This document shows, piece after piece, positions 25,946 to 37,500 of a stretch of 64,000 nucleotides of DNA (positions are counted from its first letter, which is position 1; each line of letters begins with the position of its first letter). Under the pieces are notes generated by a model. That model made no database searches. It was not told the DNA's origin and saw only the letters and a list, made by a program, of their open reading frames with translations. Both the position numbers and the translations under genes were made by a program. The DNA comes from Flavobacterium praedii (GTDB taxonomy: Bacteria > Bacteroidota > Bacteroidia > Flavobacteriales > Flavobacteriaceae): contig NZ_CP113948.1 in assembly GCF_026810365.1 (NCBI RefSeq), positions 1,203,001 through 1,267,000 of the forward strand. The letters run 5' to 3'.

Positions 25946-26446
25946 TTACATTTTAACAAAAATATTAGTATAATACTTTCTACCATTTATTGGGTTCTCT
26001 TTTATAGCTATACCAAAATGTGTAAAATCACCTTCAATGTTTTCTCTATGATGTGGGCTTTTCATCCAAGCATCAAAAGCTCCTAGTGCGCTATTATAAT
26101 TGTAAGCAATATTTTCACTTACTTTAATTGCTCCTAATGCTTTGATGATATTATTGGATCTTTCAACAAATGCATCATGATTAACTACATTATTTTCTAT
26201 CATATAAATATCATGTTCTTCAGATTTATAGGAAACATGGTTAATTTTCTCTAAAGCATTTAGACCTATACTTAATCTATAGTTATTAATTATAGTCATT
26301 GTTTCTAGTTCAATTGGACTATACTCATAAACCGTTACAATTGGCAATCTCTCTTCTATTTCATTTGAATTATCTTCGGGAGAGCAAGAAAATGTTGTTG
26401 CTACCAATGTAAAAATACCTAACAAACGGAGTGCTTTACTTAACAT
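25946..26446 (-). CDS. CAP (SCP/PR-1) domain lipoprotein, copy A
   Basis: The 166-residue product has a lipoprotein signal peptide with lipobox TFSC (Cys at about residue 21). A CAP domain follows: ELETMTIINNYRLSIGL, KSEEHDIYM, VVNHDAFVER, VSENIAYNY and MKSPHHRENIEGDFTHFGI, with the conserved His and Glu residues. CAP proteins of bacteria are surface or secreted proteins of unclear activity. It is a close paralog of the protein at 47903-48403. The two share most of the domain but not the lipoprotein tail, and they flank the adhesin locus in the same orientation. Confidence 0.88.
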   Translation of the reverse strand: MLSKALRLLGIFTLVATTFSCSPEDNSNEIEERLPIVTVYEYSPIELETMTIINNYRLSIGLNALEKINHVSYKSEEHDIYMIENNVVNHDAFVERSNNIIKALGAIKVSENIAYNYNSALGAFDAWMKSPHHRENIEGDFTHFGIAIKENPINGRKYYTNIFVKM

Positions 26447-26690
26447 GATACATTAGTTTTAAGTTTAAAGAAGATTGTGGGGCAATATCCTTAACTGATA
26501 AATTTAACAGTCAATCAAATTTACATTAAATCCGTTTAAGTGCAAAATATAATCGATGTAATGCATCTTTTTTAATATTAAATAAGAATAATTCTTATAT
26601 TTAATTTTTTATTATTGTATTAATGAAGATCATATCAATTTAATAATTGAGTAGTATTACGATTCGTTATATTTAAAATTAAATAATGAA

Positions 26691-26885
26691 ACTCGTTGGG
26701 TGTAATTCATAAAACTTTTATAAAATGCATAGAAACATAGACTTTATTTTAAAAATGAATATCAAAAAGAAATATATTTCTTTCACATAGAGCACTATGT
26801 GTGTTTAAAATAAGTGAAACGCCTCTTTTTTGAGCTTAGAAAATCTATGTTTATACGTGTTTAAAATAATTACATCCTACGGGTC
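26691..26885. mobile_element. MITE-like non-autonomous element with IS982-type ends (195 bp)
   Basis: The left end ACTCGTTGGGTGTAATT differs at one base, and the right end (complement ACCCGTAGGATGTAATT) at two, from the terminal repeat of the intact IS at 52859-53857. The interior has no gene and contains repeated CATAGA/TCTATG and GTGTTTAAAATAA words that could fold the element back on itself. No clear target duplication remains, so it is an old insertion. It lies in the leader region of the adhesin locus. Confidence 0.65.
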
Positions 26886-27453
26886 AAAGAATTAAAAAAG
26901 TATAAAGTTTTAATAAAAATTATACTATTTATACAAAATAATTGAGGAGAATTTCACTTTAACTTTTCCATTTAACCATTTAAAAAAATGGTTAAATTTT
27001 AAAAAATAAAATAAGTAATCATTAGACATTGACTACAAAAGCCAAAATATATAGTAAGTACACTATTATTTATTAAGATTAAACTTTTGATTTTCAACAG
27101 TTCAAGCTTTTTTTTGTTTAACGAATTATATAGTTCAAAAAAACCTTTTAAAAACATCTTTATCACGTAAAGTCTAAGATTTATTACATAATAGAATATA
27201 AATAGCTCTTTTTTTTTGGGGAATTGTTTTAAAAAACTAAAAATTTATAAAATACAGTAATTTAATATTGTAATTTAATTCAAAATCCGACTACTTAAAT
27301 AAAAATATAGCATTAAACAAAATAAAAATATTTCTAAAATTCTTAATAATTATATTCCCTTTTTAACTTTTCAACGAGTATTTAGGTTATTTAAAGACAT
27401 TGATAATATAAATTGAACATTCTTTATAAATTTGAAAAAGAAATTAGATTGTG
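26886..27453. other. Very AT-rich non-coding leader
   Basis: Roughly 570 bases with no credible coding frame on either strand and long A and T runs. With the dyad array after it, the space ahead of the orphan secreted protein is unusually long for this window. I see no clear promoter, though several could be hidden in such AT-rich DNA. Confidence 0.4.
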
Positions 27454-27774
27454 TTTTGAGTTTTACCCCCAATCGAAATAAGAGCATCTATTTCTATATA
27501 AAAACCTACTACAACAAAATCAGCTTAACACCTGATTTTCAAACTTTTTGATTTAAACCCCCATTTTCAAATCAAAATTTATTATAAAAACTGATAACAA
27601 ATTCAAATTTATTCTTCAATTGATATTGAAGATAAAATGAAATTAAAATTTTGATTTATTCCCCAATTGAATCAAAATAAAACAACCTACTTTATAGTGA
27701 TCTAATCCTCAAAATAAGTTTTAAAGGATAAAATTTAAAATTTTGAAATATCCCAAATTAGTTCAATATTTTAA
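27454..27774. repeat. Array of four imperfect dyad repeats upstream of the adhesin locus
   Basis: A motif of the form TTTTGATT(T)..CCCC(C)A..AATCAAAA recurs at 27454-27480 (degenerate), 27546-27577, 27649-27677 and 27743-27774 (degenerate), spaced 87-105 nt. The middle two have exact 8-9 bp inverted arms around a C-rich loop. After copies 1, 3 and 4 a word close to AACCTACT occurs (27503, 27685, 27784). This looks like a regulatory array or RNA hairpin series; no known family is recognised. Confidence 0.5.
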
Positions 27775-27917
27775 AGTGAAAAACCTACTTATCATACCAA
27801 TTTATTAATCATGAATTTTGAAAAACATATTTAAAATTAGATTTAAAATGATCTAAATTAAATATTTATTCAAAGTTGATTACCCAAAAATAATTCTATT
27901 TTGTAAAACTATAATAT

Positions 27918-28514
27918 ATGAAAACTAAATCTACTCCCTTTAAAATCATCTCTCTTTTCGCGCAAAATATTTCGAGATATAACTTAAAATTTAATGAAAA
28001 ATTTGAAAGTATTTTTAATTTCAAATTTTATAAATTTTTCTTGCTTACAAGTTTAATCTTACTGATTTCAATAAATATGAATGCTCAAAATGTTGTAGAA
28101 TTGAACAAACATTTCTATCAGTCAAGACCTTCAATAAACCTCTCATTATCTGAAGATAATAAACATTTGAAGAGTTTAATTTATGAATTAAATTCTTCTG
28201 TGATTATTAAAAAAGGAATACTCAATACCTTTTCCAATGCCCCGTTTTTAACTGTTGATATAGAGGCAAATTCAATCAGTAAACTAAATGAATTGAATCC
28301 ACTATTTAGAGAAGTTGAATTAATTATTATTCGTATAAATAATCCTGAAGATTTATCAATTATAGTAGACACAGCAAATCTTACTCAATTCCCTAAACTT
28401 AGGTATATCTATTTCTTATGTTCTTTTAATTGTACCTCAGGGCAAATAAACAACCTAATTAAGTCGGAAAATTCACAAATTAAATATCTCTACTTAATTT
28501 CTATACCTTCTTAA
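27918..28514 (+). CDS. Hypothetical secreted protein ahead of the giant adhesin
   Basis: The 198-residue product has an unusually long basic N-terminus (about 38 residues) before a hydrophobic segment ending MNAQ at residue 57, so it is an exported protein with an extended signal region or an N-terminally anchored one. The mature part begins NVVELNKHFYQSRPS and contains leucine-rich strands (LFREVELIIIRINN, KLRYIYFLCSFNC). I do not recognise the family. It precedes the adhesin by 34 nt and is likely in the same transcript, so it may assist secretion or attachment of the adhesin. Confidence 0.6.
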   Translation: MKTKSTPFKIISLFAQNISRYNLKFNEKFESIFNFKFYKFFLLTSLILLISINMNAQNVVELNKHFYQSRPSINLSLSEDNKHLKSLIYELNSSVIIKKGILNTFSNAPFLTVDIEANSISKLNELNPLFREVELIIIRINNPEDLSIIVDTANLTQFPKLRYIYFLCSFNCTSGQINNLIKSENSQIKYLYLISIPS

Positions 28515-28548
28515 CAATTACTAGATTAAACTTCAAAAAATCATTGAC

Positions 28549-31500
28549 ATGAAAAATAATTACTTAAATACTGTTTTAAAAACCATAAAGTTTTTATTAA
28601 TAATGATATTAATTTTTGGTAATGTAAGTATTACAAATGCACAAAATGTGACTTTTGCAAAACGAGGTATTTCTAGAACTATTAATGGTGACTTTCAAAT
28701 GATAGGAAACACAAATCTTACGTTAGTTTCCTATACAGATAGTGATAACAACAGTAATAATGACATGAAAGTTGTTGACACAGACGGTGATAATTCAACA
28801 ACAAATTCATCTTCTGCAACATTAAATTTTTCAACAGAAAATGGTGCAAATATTAACCAAACGACTATACTTTTTGCGGGATTATATTGGTCAGGGCGTA
28901 CTAGTGATAATGTTACTGACGCACGTAAAAAACAAATAAAAATTAAAGGTCCAAGCGGAAGTTATTCAAATTATACCGCTTCTGAAATTAGATTTCCTGG
29001 GACTCAAAATATGTATGTTGGATTTGTAGATGTTACTAGTTTGGTTCAATCTCAACGTAATGGGTCTTATACAGTTGCAGATATGGCAGTAAGTACAGGA
29101 AATGGAGGTTCAATTGGATACTACGGTGGATGGGGAATGATAGTTGTATACGATAATCCACAAATGAACCTAAGAGATATATCTATATTTGATGGATATG
29201 CTTTTATTGATGGACCTGACAATACCAACTTTACCTTAGATGTTACAGGAATTAATACCGTTAAGTCTGGTACTGTAAATATGAAAATGGGTTTAATGGC
29301 TGGCGAGGGAGATGTTGGGATTTCTGGTGATTATTTTGAAATAAAAGACCAAAGTAATAATTGGGTAAGATTAAGTCATGCAGACAATTCCACTACAAAT
29401 TTCTTTAATAGTTCAGTATATCCAAGAGGAACAAGAAATCCAGATTTAAAAAACAATACTGGAGTCGATGTCAGTATGTTTACAATTCCTAATGCAAACA
29501 ATTCTGTTATAAAAAATGAACAAACTTCTGCTTCATTTCGATATGGTTCAACACAAGATACATACGTTATTTATTGTTTAACAACTTCATCTGATGCCTA
29601 TTTACCTGGAATAAAATTAACAAAAACCTGCACACCAGGTTGTTATTCTACAGCTGGAAGCATTTTATCATATCGTTTTGAAGTTAAGAATGATGGTAAT
29701 GCACCACTTAATACTGTTGTTGTTACCGACACTAAGACTTCAACACCAGTTTATTCATCAGGAGATAGTAATACAAACAACATTTTAGATATAAATGAAA
29801 CTTGGATCTTTACTGCAAATTATACCGTAACCGCAAATGATTTAAATAGTTCAAGTATAGTAAATACAGCTGAAGTTACTGCTAAGGACCCACAAAATAA
29901 ATCTGTAAAAGCATCAGGTAGTAATACTGTTTTCAAAGCACCAACTGTTGCAATAACATCACAAACTAATGTTTCTTGTAATGGAGGTGCTAATGGCACA
30001 ATAGACATTACAGCTTCGGGAGGTACAGGAACATATACTTATGATTGGGCTGACTTACCAGGAACTAATGATTTAGAAGATCGTACAGGTTTGGTTGCAG
30101 GAACTTACAAAGTTACTGTGAAAAATCCAAATGGTTGTGCTTCAACTGAATTAAGTGTGACAATCACTCAACCTGCTGCCATAACTGTAACAAATACTAA
30201 AACAGACGTTTTATGTTTTGGAGCTTCTACTGGCGCCATTAACATTACGGCTTCTGGCGGAACAGGTGCTTACACTTACGACTGGGCTGATTTGGCTGGA
30301 ACCAATGATATCGAAGATCGCACTGGACTAGCGGCAGGAACGTATACCGTAACTGTAAAAGATGCCAATGGTTGTAGCACTACTGCTTTGTCAGTAATCA
30401 TTTCACAACCTGATTCGGCTGTGGCTGTGGCTAAAACTTCTCAAACCGATGTTTTATGTTTTGGGGCTTCTACTGGCGCCATTAACATTACGGCTTCTGG
30501 CGGAACAGGTGCTTACACTTACGACTGGGCTGATTTGGTTGGAACCAATGATATCGAAAACCGCACAGGACTAGCGGCAGGAACGTATACCGTAACTGTA
30601 AAAGATGCCAATGGTTGTAGTACTACTGCTTTGTCAGTAATCATTACACAACCTGATTCGGCTGTGGCTGTGGCCAAAACTTCTCAAACAGACGTTTTAT
30701 GTTTTGGAGCTTCTACTGGGGCCATTAACATTACGGCTTCCGGCGGAACAGGTGCTTACACTTACGACTGGGCTGATTTGGCTGGAACCAATGATATTGA
30801 AGACCGCACTGGACTAGCAGCAGGAACTTATAACGTAACTGTAAAAGATGCCAATGGCTGTAGTACTACTGCATTATCAATAATCATTACACAACCTGCT
30901 TCGGCTGTGGCTGTGGCCAAAACTTCTCAAACAGACGTTTCATGCTTTGGAGCTACTACTGGAGCTATTAATATTACTGCTTCTGGCGGAACAGGTGCTT
31001 ACACTTACGACTGGGCAGATTTGGCAGGAACCAATGATATCGAAGACCGCACAGGACTAGCGGCAGGAACTTATACCGTAACTGTAAAAGATGCCAATGA
31101 TTGTAGTACTGCTGCATTATCAGTAATCATTACACAACCTGCTTCGGCTGTGGCTGTGGCCAAAACTTCTCAAACAGACGTTTCATGCTTTGGAGCTTCC
31201 ACTGGAGCTATTAATATTACTGCTTCTGGCGGAACAGGTGCTTACACTTACGACTGGGCTGATTTGGCAGGAACCAATGATATAGAAGATCGTACAGGAC
31301 TAGCGGCAGGAACTTATACCGTAACTGTAAAAGATGCCAATGGTTGTAGTACTGCTGCATTATCAGTAATCATTACACAACCTGCTTCGGCTGTGGCTGT
31401 GGCAAAAACTTCTCAAACCGATGTTTTATGTTTTGGAGCTTCCACTGGAGCTATTAACATTACTGCTTCTGGCGGAACAGGTGCTTACACTTACGACTGG

Positions 31501-34500
31501 GCTGATTTGGTTGGAACCAATGATGTTGAAGACCGCACAGGATTAGTGGCAGGAACTTATACCGTAACTGTAAAAGATGCCAATGGTTGTAGTACTGCTG
31601 CATTATCAATAATCATTACACAACCTACTTCGGCTGTGGCTGTGGCCAAAACTTCTCAAACTGATGTTTTATGTTTTGGAGCTTCTACTGGCGCCATTAA
31701 CATTACGGCTTCTGGCGGAACAGGTGCTTACACTTACGACTGGGCTGATTTGGTTGGAACCAATGATATCGAAGACCGTACTGGACTAGCAGCAGGAACT
31801 TATACCGTAACTGTAAAAGATGCCAATGGCTGTAGTACTGCGGCATTATCAGTAACCATTGGTCAACCAGAAGCGGTATTAACTTGTTCCATTATACAAA
31901 ACAAAGCAGTTTCTGCTAATGGTTTAAGCGATGGCCAAGCAACTGTTACTCCTCTTGGCGGAAATGGCGGATACACTTATCTTTGGGACAACGATGAAAC
32001 AACTGCAAAAGCAGTGGCATTAAATGCTGGATTGCACACCGTTACCGTTACCGATTCCAAAGGATGTAAAACTACTTGCGAAATTACCATCACTCAACCT
32101 GATGTATTGTCTTGTAGCATCACTCAAGATGCGCCTGCCAAATGTTATGGTGATAGTAACGGTAAAGCAACTGTTAGTGCAATTGGCGGAAATGGAGATT
32201 ATACTTACTTATGGGACAACGGTGAAACAACTGCTCAAGCGGTTGGTTTAAATGCTGGTTCACATACTGTAACCGTGACCGATAAATTAGGATACAAAAC
32301 AACTTGTAACATAACCATTGGTCAACCAGAAGCGGTATTAACTTGTTCAATAATTCAAAATAAAGCAGTTTCTGCTAATGGTTTAAGCGACGGTCAAGCA
32401 ACTGTTACTCCTCTTGGCGGAAATGGCGGATACACTTATCTTTGGGACAACGATGAAACAACTGCAAAAGCAGTGGCATTAAATGCTGGATTGCACACCG
32501 TTACCGTTACCGACTCCAAAGGATGTAAAACCACTTGCGAAATTACCATCACTCAACCTGATGTATTGTCTTGTAGCATCACTCAAGATGCACCTGCCAA
32601 ATGTTATGGTGACAGCAACGGTAAAGCAACTGTTACTGCCATTGGCGGAAATGGAGACTATACTTACTTATGGGACAACGGTGAAACAACTGCTCAAGCG
32701 GTTGGTTTAAATGCTGGTTCACATACTGTAACCGTGACCGATAAATTAGGATACAAAACAACTTGTAACATAACCATTGGTCAACCAGAAGCGGTATTAA
32801 CTTGTTCAATAATTCAAAATAAAGCAGTTTCTGCTAATGGTTTAAGCGATGGCCAAGCAACCGTTACTCCTCTTGGCGGAAATGGCGGATACACTTATCT
32901 TTGGGACAACGATGAAACAACTGCAAAAGCAGTGGCATTAAATGCTGGATTGCACACCGTTACCGTTACCGACTCCAAAGGATGTAAAACCACTTGCGAA
33001 ATTACCATCACTCAACCTGATGTATTGTCTTGTAGCATCACTCAAGATGCACCTGCCAAATGTTATGGTGACAGCAACGGTAAAGCAACTGTTACTGCCA
33101 TTGGCGGAAATGGAGACTATACTTACTTATGGGACAACGGTGAAACAACTGCTCAAGCGGTTGGTTTAAATGCTGGTTCACATACTGTAACCGTGACCGA
33201 TAAATTAGGATACAAAACAACTTGTAACATAACCATTGGTCAACCAGAAGCGGTATTAACTTGTTCCATTATACAAAATAAAGCAGTTTCTGCTAATGGT
33301 TTAAGCGATGGCCAAGCAACTGTTACTCCTCTTGGCGGAAATGGCGGATACACTTATCTTTGGGACAACGATGAAACAACTGCAAAAGCAGTGGCATTAA
33401 ATGCTGGATTGCACACCGTTACCGTTACCGACTCCAAAGGATGTAAAACCACTTGCGAAATTACCATCACTCAACCTGATGTATTGTCTTGTAGCATCAC
33501 TCAAGATGCGCCTGCCAAATGTTATGGTGATAGTAACGGTAAAGCAACTGTTACTGCCATTGGCGGAAATGGAGACTATACTTACTTATGGGACAACGGC
33601 GAAACAACTGCTCAAGCGGTTGGTTTAAATGCTGGTTCACATACTGTAACCGTGACCGATAAATTAGGATACAAAACAACTTGTAACGTAACCATTGGTC
33701 AACCAGAAGCGGTATTAACTTGTTCCATTATACAAAACAAAGCAGTTTCTGCTAATGGTTTAAGCGATGGCCAAGCAACTGTTACTCCTCTTGGCGGAAA
33801 TGGCGGATACACTTATCTTTGGGACAACGATGAAACAACTGCAAAAGCAGTGGCATTAAACGCTGGATTGCATACTGTTACCGTTACCGATTCCAAAGGA
33901 TGTAAAACTACTTGCGAAATTACCATCACTCAACCTGATGTATTGTCTTGTAGCATCACTCAAGATGCGCCTGCCAAATGTTATGGTGATAGCAACGGTA
34001 AAGCAACTGTTACTGCCATTGGCGGAAATGGAGACTATACTTACTTATGGGACAACGGTGAAACAACTGCTCAAGCGGTTGGTTTAAATGCTGGTTCACA
34101 TACTGTAACCGTGACCGATAAATTAGGATACAAAACAACTTGTAACGTAACCATTGGTCAACCAGAAGCGGTATTAACTTGTTCCATTATACAAAATAAA
34201 GCAGTTTCTGCTAATGGTTTAAGCGATGGCCAAGCAACTGTTACTCCTCTTGGCGGAAATGGCGGATACACTTATCTTTGGGACAACGATGAAACAACTG
34301 CAAAAGCAGTGGCATTAAATGCTGGATTGCACACCGTTACCGTTACCGATTCCAAAGGATGTAAAACTACTTGCGAAATTACCATCACTCAACCTGATGT
34401 ATTGTCTTGTAGCATCACTCAAGATGCGCCTGCCAAATGTTATGGTGATAGTAACGGTAAAGCAACTGTTACTGCCATTGGAGGAAATGGAAACTATACT

Positions 34501-37500
34501 TACTTATGGGACAACGGCGAAACAACTGCTCAAGCGGTTGGTTTAAATGCTGGTTCACATACTGTAACCGTGACCGATAAATTAGGATATAAAACAACTT
34601 GTAACGTAACCATTGGTCAACCAGAAGCGGTATTAACTTGTTCCATTATACAAAATAAAGCAGTTTCTGCTAATGGTTTAAGCGACGGTCAAGCAACTGT
34701 TACTCCTCTTGGTGGAAATGGCGGATACACTTATCTTTGGGACAACGATGAAACAACTGCAAAAGCAGTGGCATTAAATGCTGGATTGCACACCGTTACT
34801 ATTACCGACTCCAAAGGATGTAAAACTACTTGCGAAATTACCATCACTCAACCTGATGTATTGTCTTGTAGCATCACTCAAGATGCGCCTGCCAAATGTT
34901 ATGGAGACAGTAACGGTAAAGCAACTGTTACTGCCATTGGAGGAAATGGGGATTACACTTACTCTTGGGATAATGGCGAAACAACTGCCCAAGCGGTTGG
35001 TTTAAATGCTGGTTCACATACTGTAACCGTGACCGATAAATTAGGATATAAAACAACTTGTAACGTAACCATTGGTCAACCAGAAGCGGTATTAACTTGT
35101 TCAATAATTCAAAACAAAGCAGTTTCTGCTAATGGTTTAAGTGATGGAGAAGCAACCGTTACTCCTCTTGGCGGAAATGGCGGATACACTTATCTTTGGG
35201 ATAATGCTGAAACAACTGCAAAAGCAGTGGCATTAAATGCTGGATTGCACACCGTTACCGTTACCGACTCCAAAGGATGTAAAACTACTTGCGAAATTAC
35301 CATCTCTCAACCTGATGTATTGTCTTGTAGCATCACTCAAGATGCGCCTGCCAAATGTTATGGTGATAGTAACGGTAAAGCTACTGTTACTGCCATTGGA
35401 GGAAATGGAGACTACACTTACTTATGGGACAACGGTGAAACTACTGCTCAAGCGGTTGGTTTAAATGCTGGTTCACATACTGTAACCGTGACCGATAAAT
35501 TAGGATATAAAACAACTTGTAACGTAACCATTGGTCAACCAGAAGCGGTATTAACTTGTTCAATAATTCAAAACAAAGCAGTTTCTGCTAATGGTTTAAA
35601 CGATGGCCAAGCAACTGTTACTCCTCTTGGTGGAAATGGCGGATACACTTATCTTTGGGACAACGATGAAACAACTGCAAAAGCAGTGGCATTAAACGCT
35701 GGATTGCACACCGTTACTGTTACCGACTCCAAAGGATGTAAAACCACTTGCGAAATTACCATCACTCAACCTGATGTATTGTCTTGTAGCATCACTCAAG
35801 ATGCGCCTGCCAAATGTTATGGTGATAGTAACGGTAAAGCAACTGTTAGTGCAATTGGCGGAAATGGAGATTATACTTACTTATGGGACAACGGTGAAAC
35901 AACTGCTCAAGCGGTTGGTTTAAATGCTGGTTCACATACTGTAACCGTGACCGATAAATTAGGATATAAAACAACTTGTAACGTAACCATTGGTCAACCA
36001 GAAGCGGTTTTAACTTGTTCAATAATTCAAAACAAAGCAGTTTCTGCTAATGGTTTAAGCGATGGCCAAGCAACTGTTACTCCTCTTGGCGGAAATGGCG
36101 GATACACTTATCTTTGGGACAACGATGAAACAACTGCAAAAGCAGTGGCATTAAATGCTGGATTGCACACCGTTACTGTTACCGACTCCAAAGGATGTAA
36201 AACCACTTGCGAAATTACCATCACTCAACCTGATGTATTGTCTTGTAGCATCACTCAAGATGCGCCTGCCAAATGTTATGGTGATAGTAACGGTAAAGCA
36301 ACCGTTACTGCCATTGGAGGAAATGGAGACTACACTTACTTATGGGACAACGGCGAAACAACTGCTCAAGCGGTTGGTTTAAATGCTGGTTCACATACTG
36401 TAACCGTGACCGATAAATTAGGATATAAAACAACTTGTAACGTAACCATTGGTCAACCAGAAGCGGTATTAACTTGTTCCATTATTCAAAACAAAGCAGT
36501 TTCTGCTAATGGTTTAAGCGATGGCCAAGCAACTGTTACTCCTCTTGGCGGAAATGGCGGATACACTTATCTTTGGGACAACGATGAAACAACTGCAAAA
36601 GCAGTGGCATTAAACGCTGGATTGCACACCGTTACCGTTACCGACTCCAAAGGATGTAAAACCACTTGCGAAATTACCATCACTCAACCTGATGTATTGT
36701 CTTGTAGCATCACTCAAGATGCGCCTGCCAAATGTTATGGTGATAGTAACGGTAAAGCAACTGTTACTGCCATTGGAGGAAATGGAGATTATACTTACTT
36801 ATGGGACAACGGTGAAACAACTGCTCAAGCGGTTGGTTTAAATGCTGGTTCACATACTGTAACCGTGACCGATAAATTAGGATATAAAACAACTTGTAAC
36901 ATAACCATTGGTCAACCAGAAGCGGTATTAACTTGTTCAATAATTCAAAACAAAGCAGTTTCTGCTAATGGTTTAAGCGACGGTCAAGCAACTGTTACTC
37001 CTCTTGGCGGAAATGGCGGATACACTTATCTTTGGGACAACGATGAAACAACTGCAAAAGCAGTGGCATTAAATGCTGGATTGCACACCGTTACCGTTAC
37101 CGATTCCAAAGGATGTAAAACCACTTGCGAAATTACCATCACTCAACCTGATGTATTGTCTTGTAGCATCACTCAAGATGCGCCTGCCAAATGTTATGGT
37201 GATAGTAACGGTAAAGCAACCGTTACTGCCATTGGAGGAAATGGAGACTATACTTACTTATGGGACAACGGTGAAACAACTGCTCAAGCGGTTGGTTTAA
37301 ATGCTGGTTCACATACTGTAACCGTGACCGATAAATTAGGATACAAAACAACTTGTAACGTAACCATTGGTCAACCAGAAGCGGTATTAACTTGTTCCAT
37401 TATACAAAACAAAGCAGTTTCTGCTAATGGTTTAAGCGATGGCCAAGCAACTGTTACTCCTCTTGGCGGAAATGGCGGATACACTTATCTTTGGGACAAC

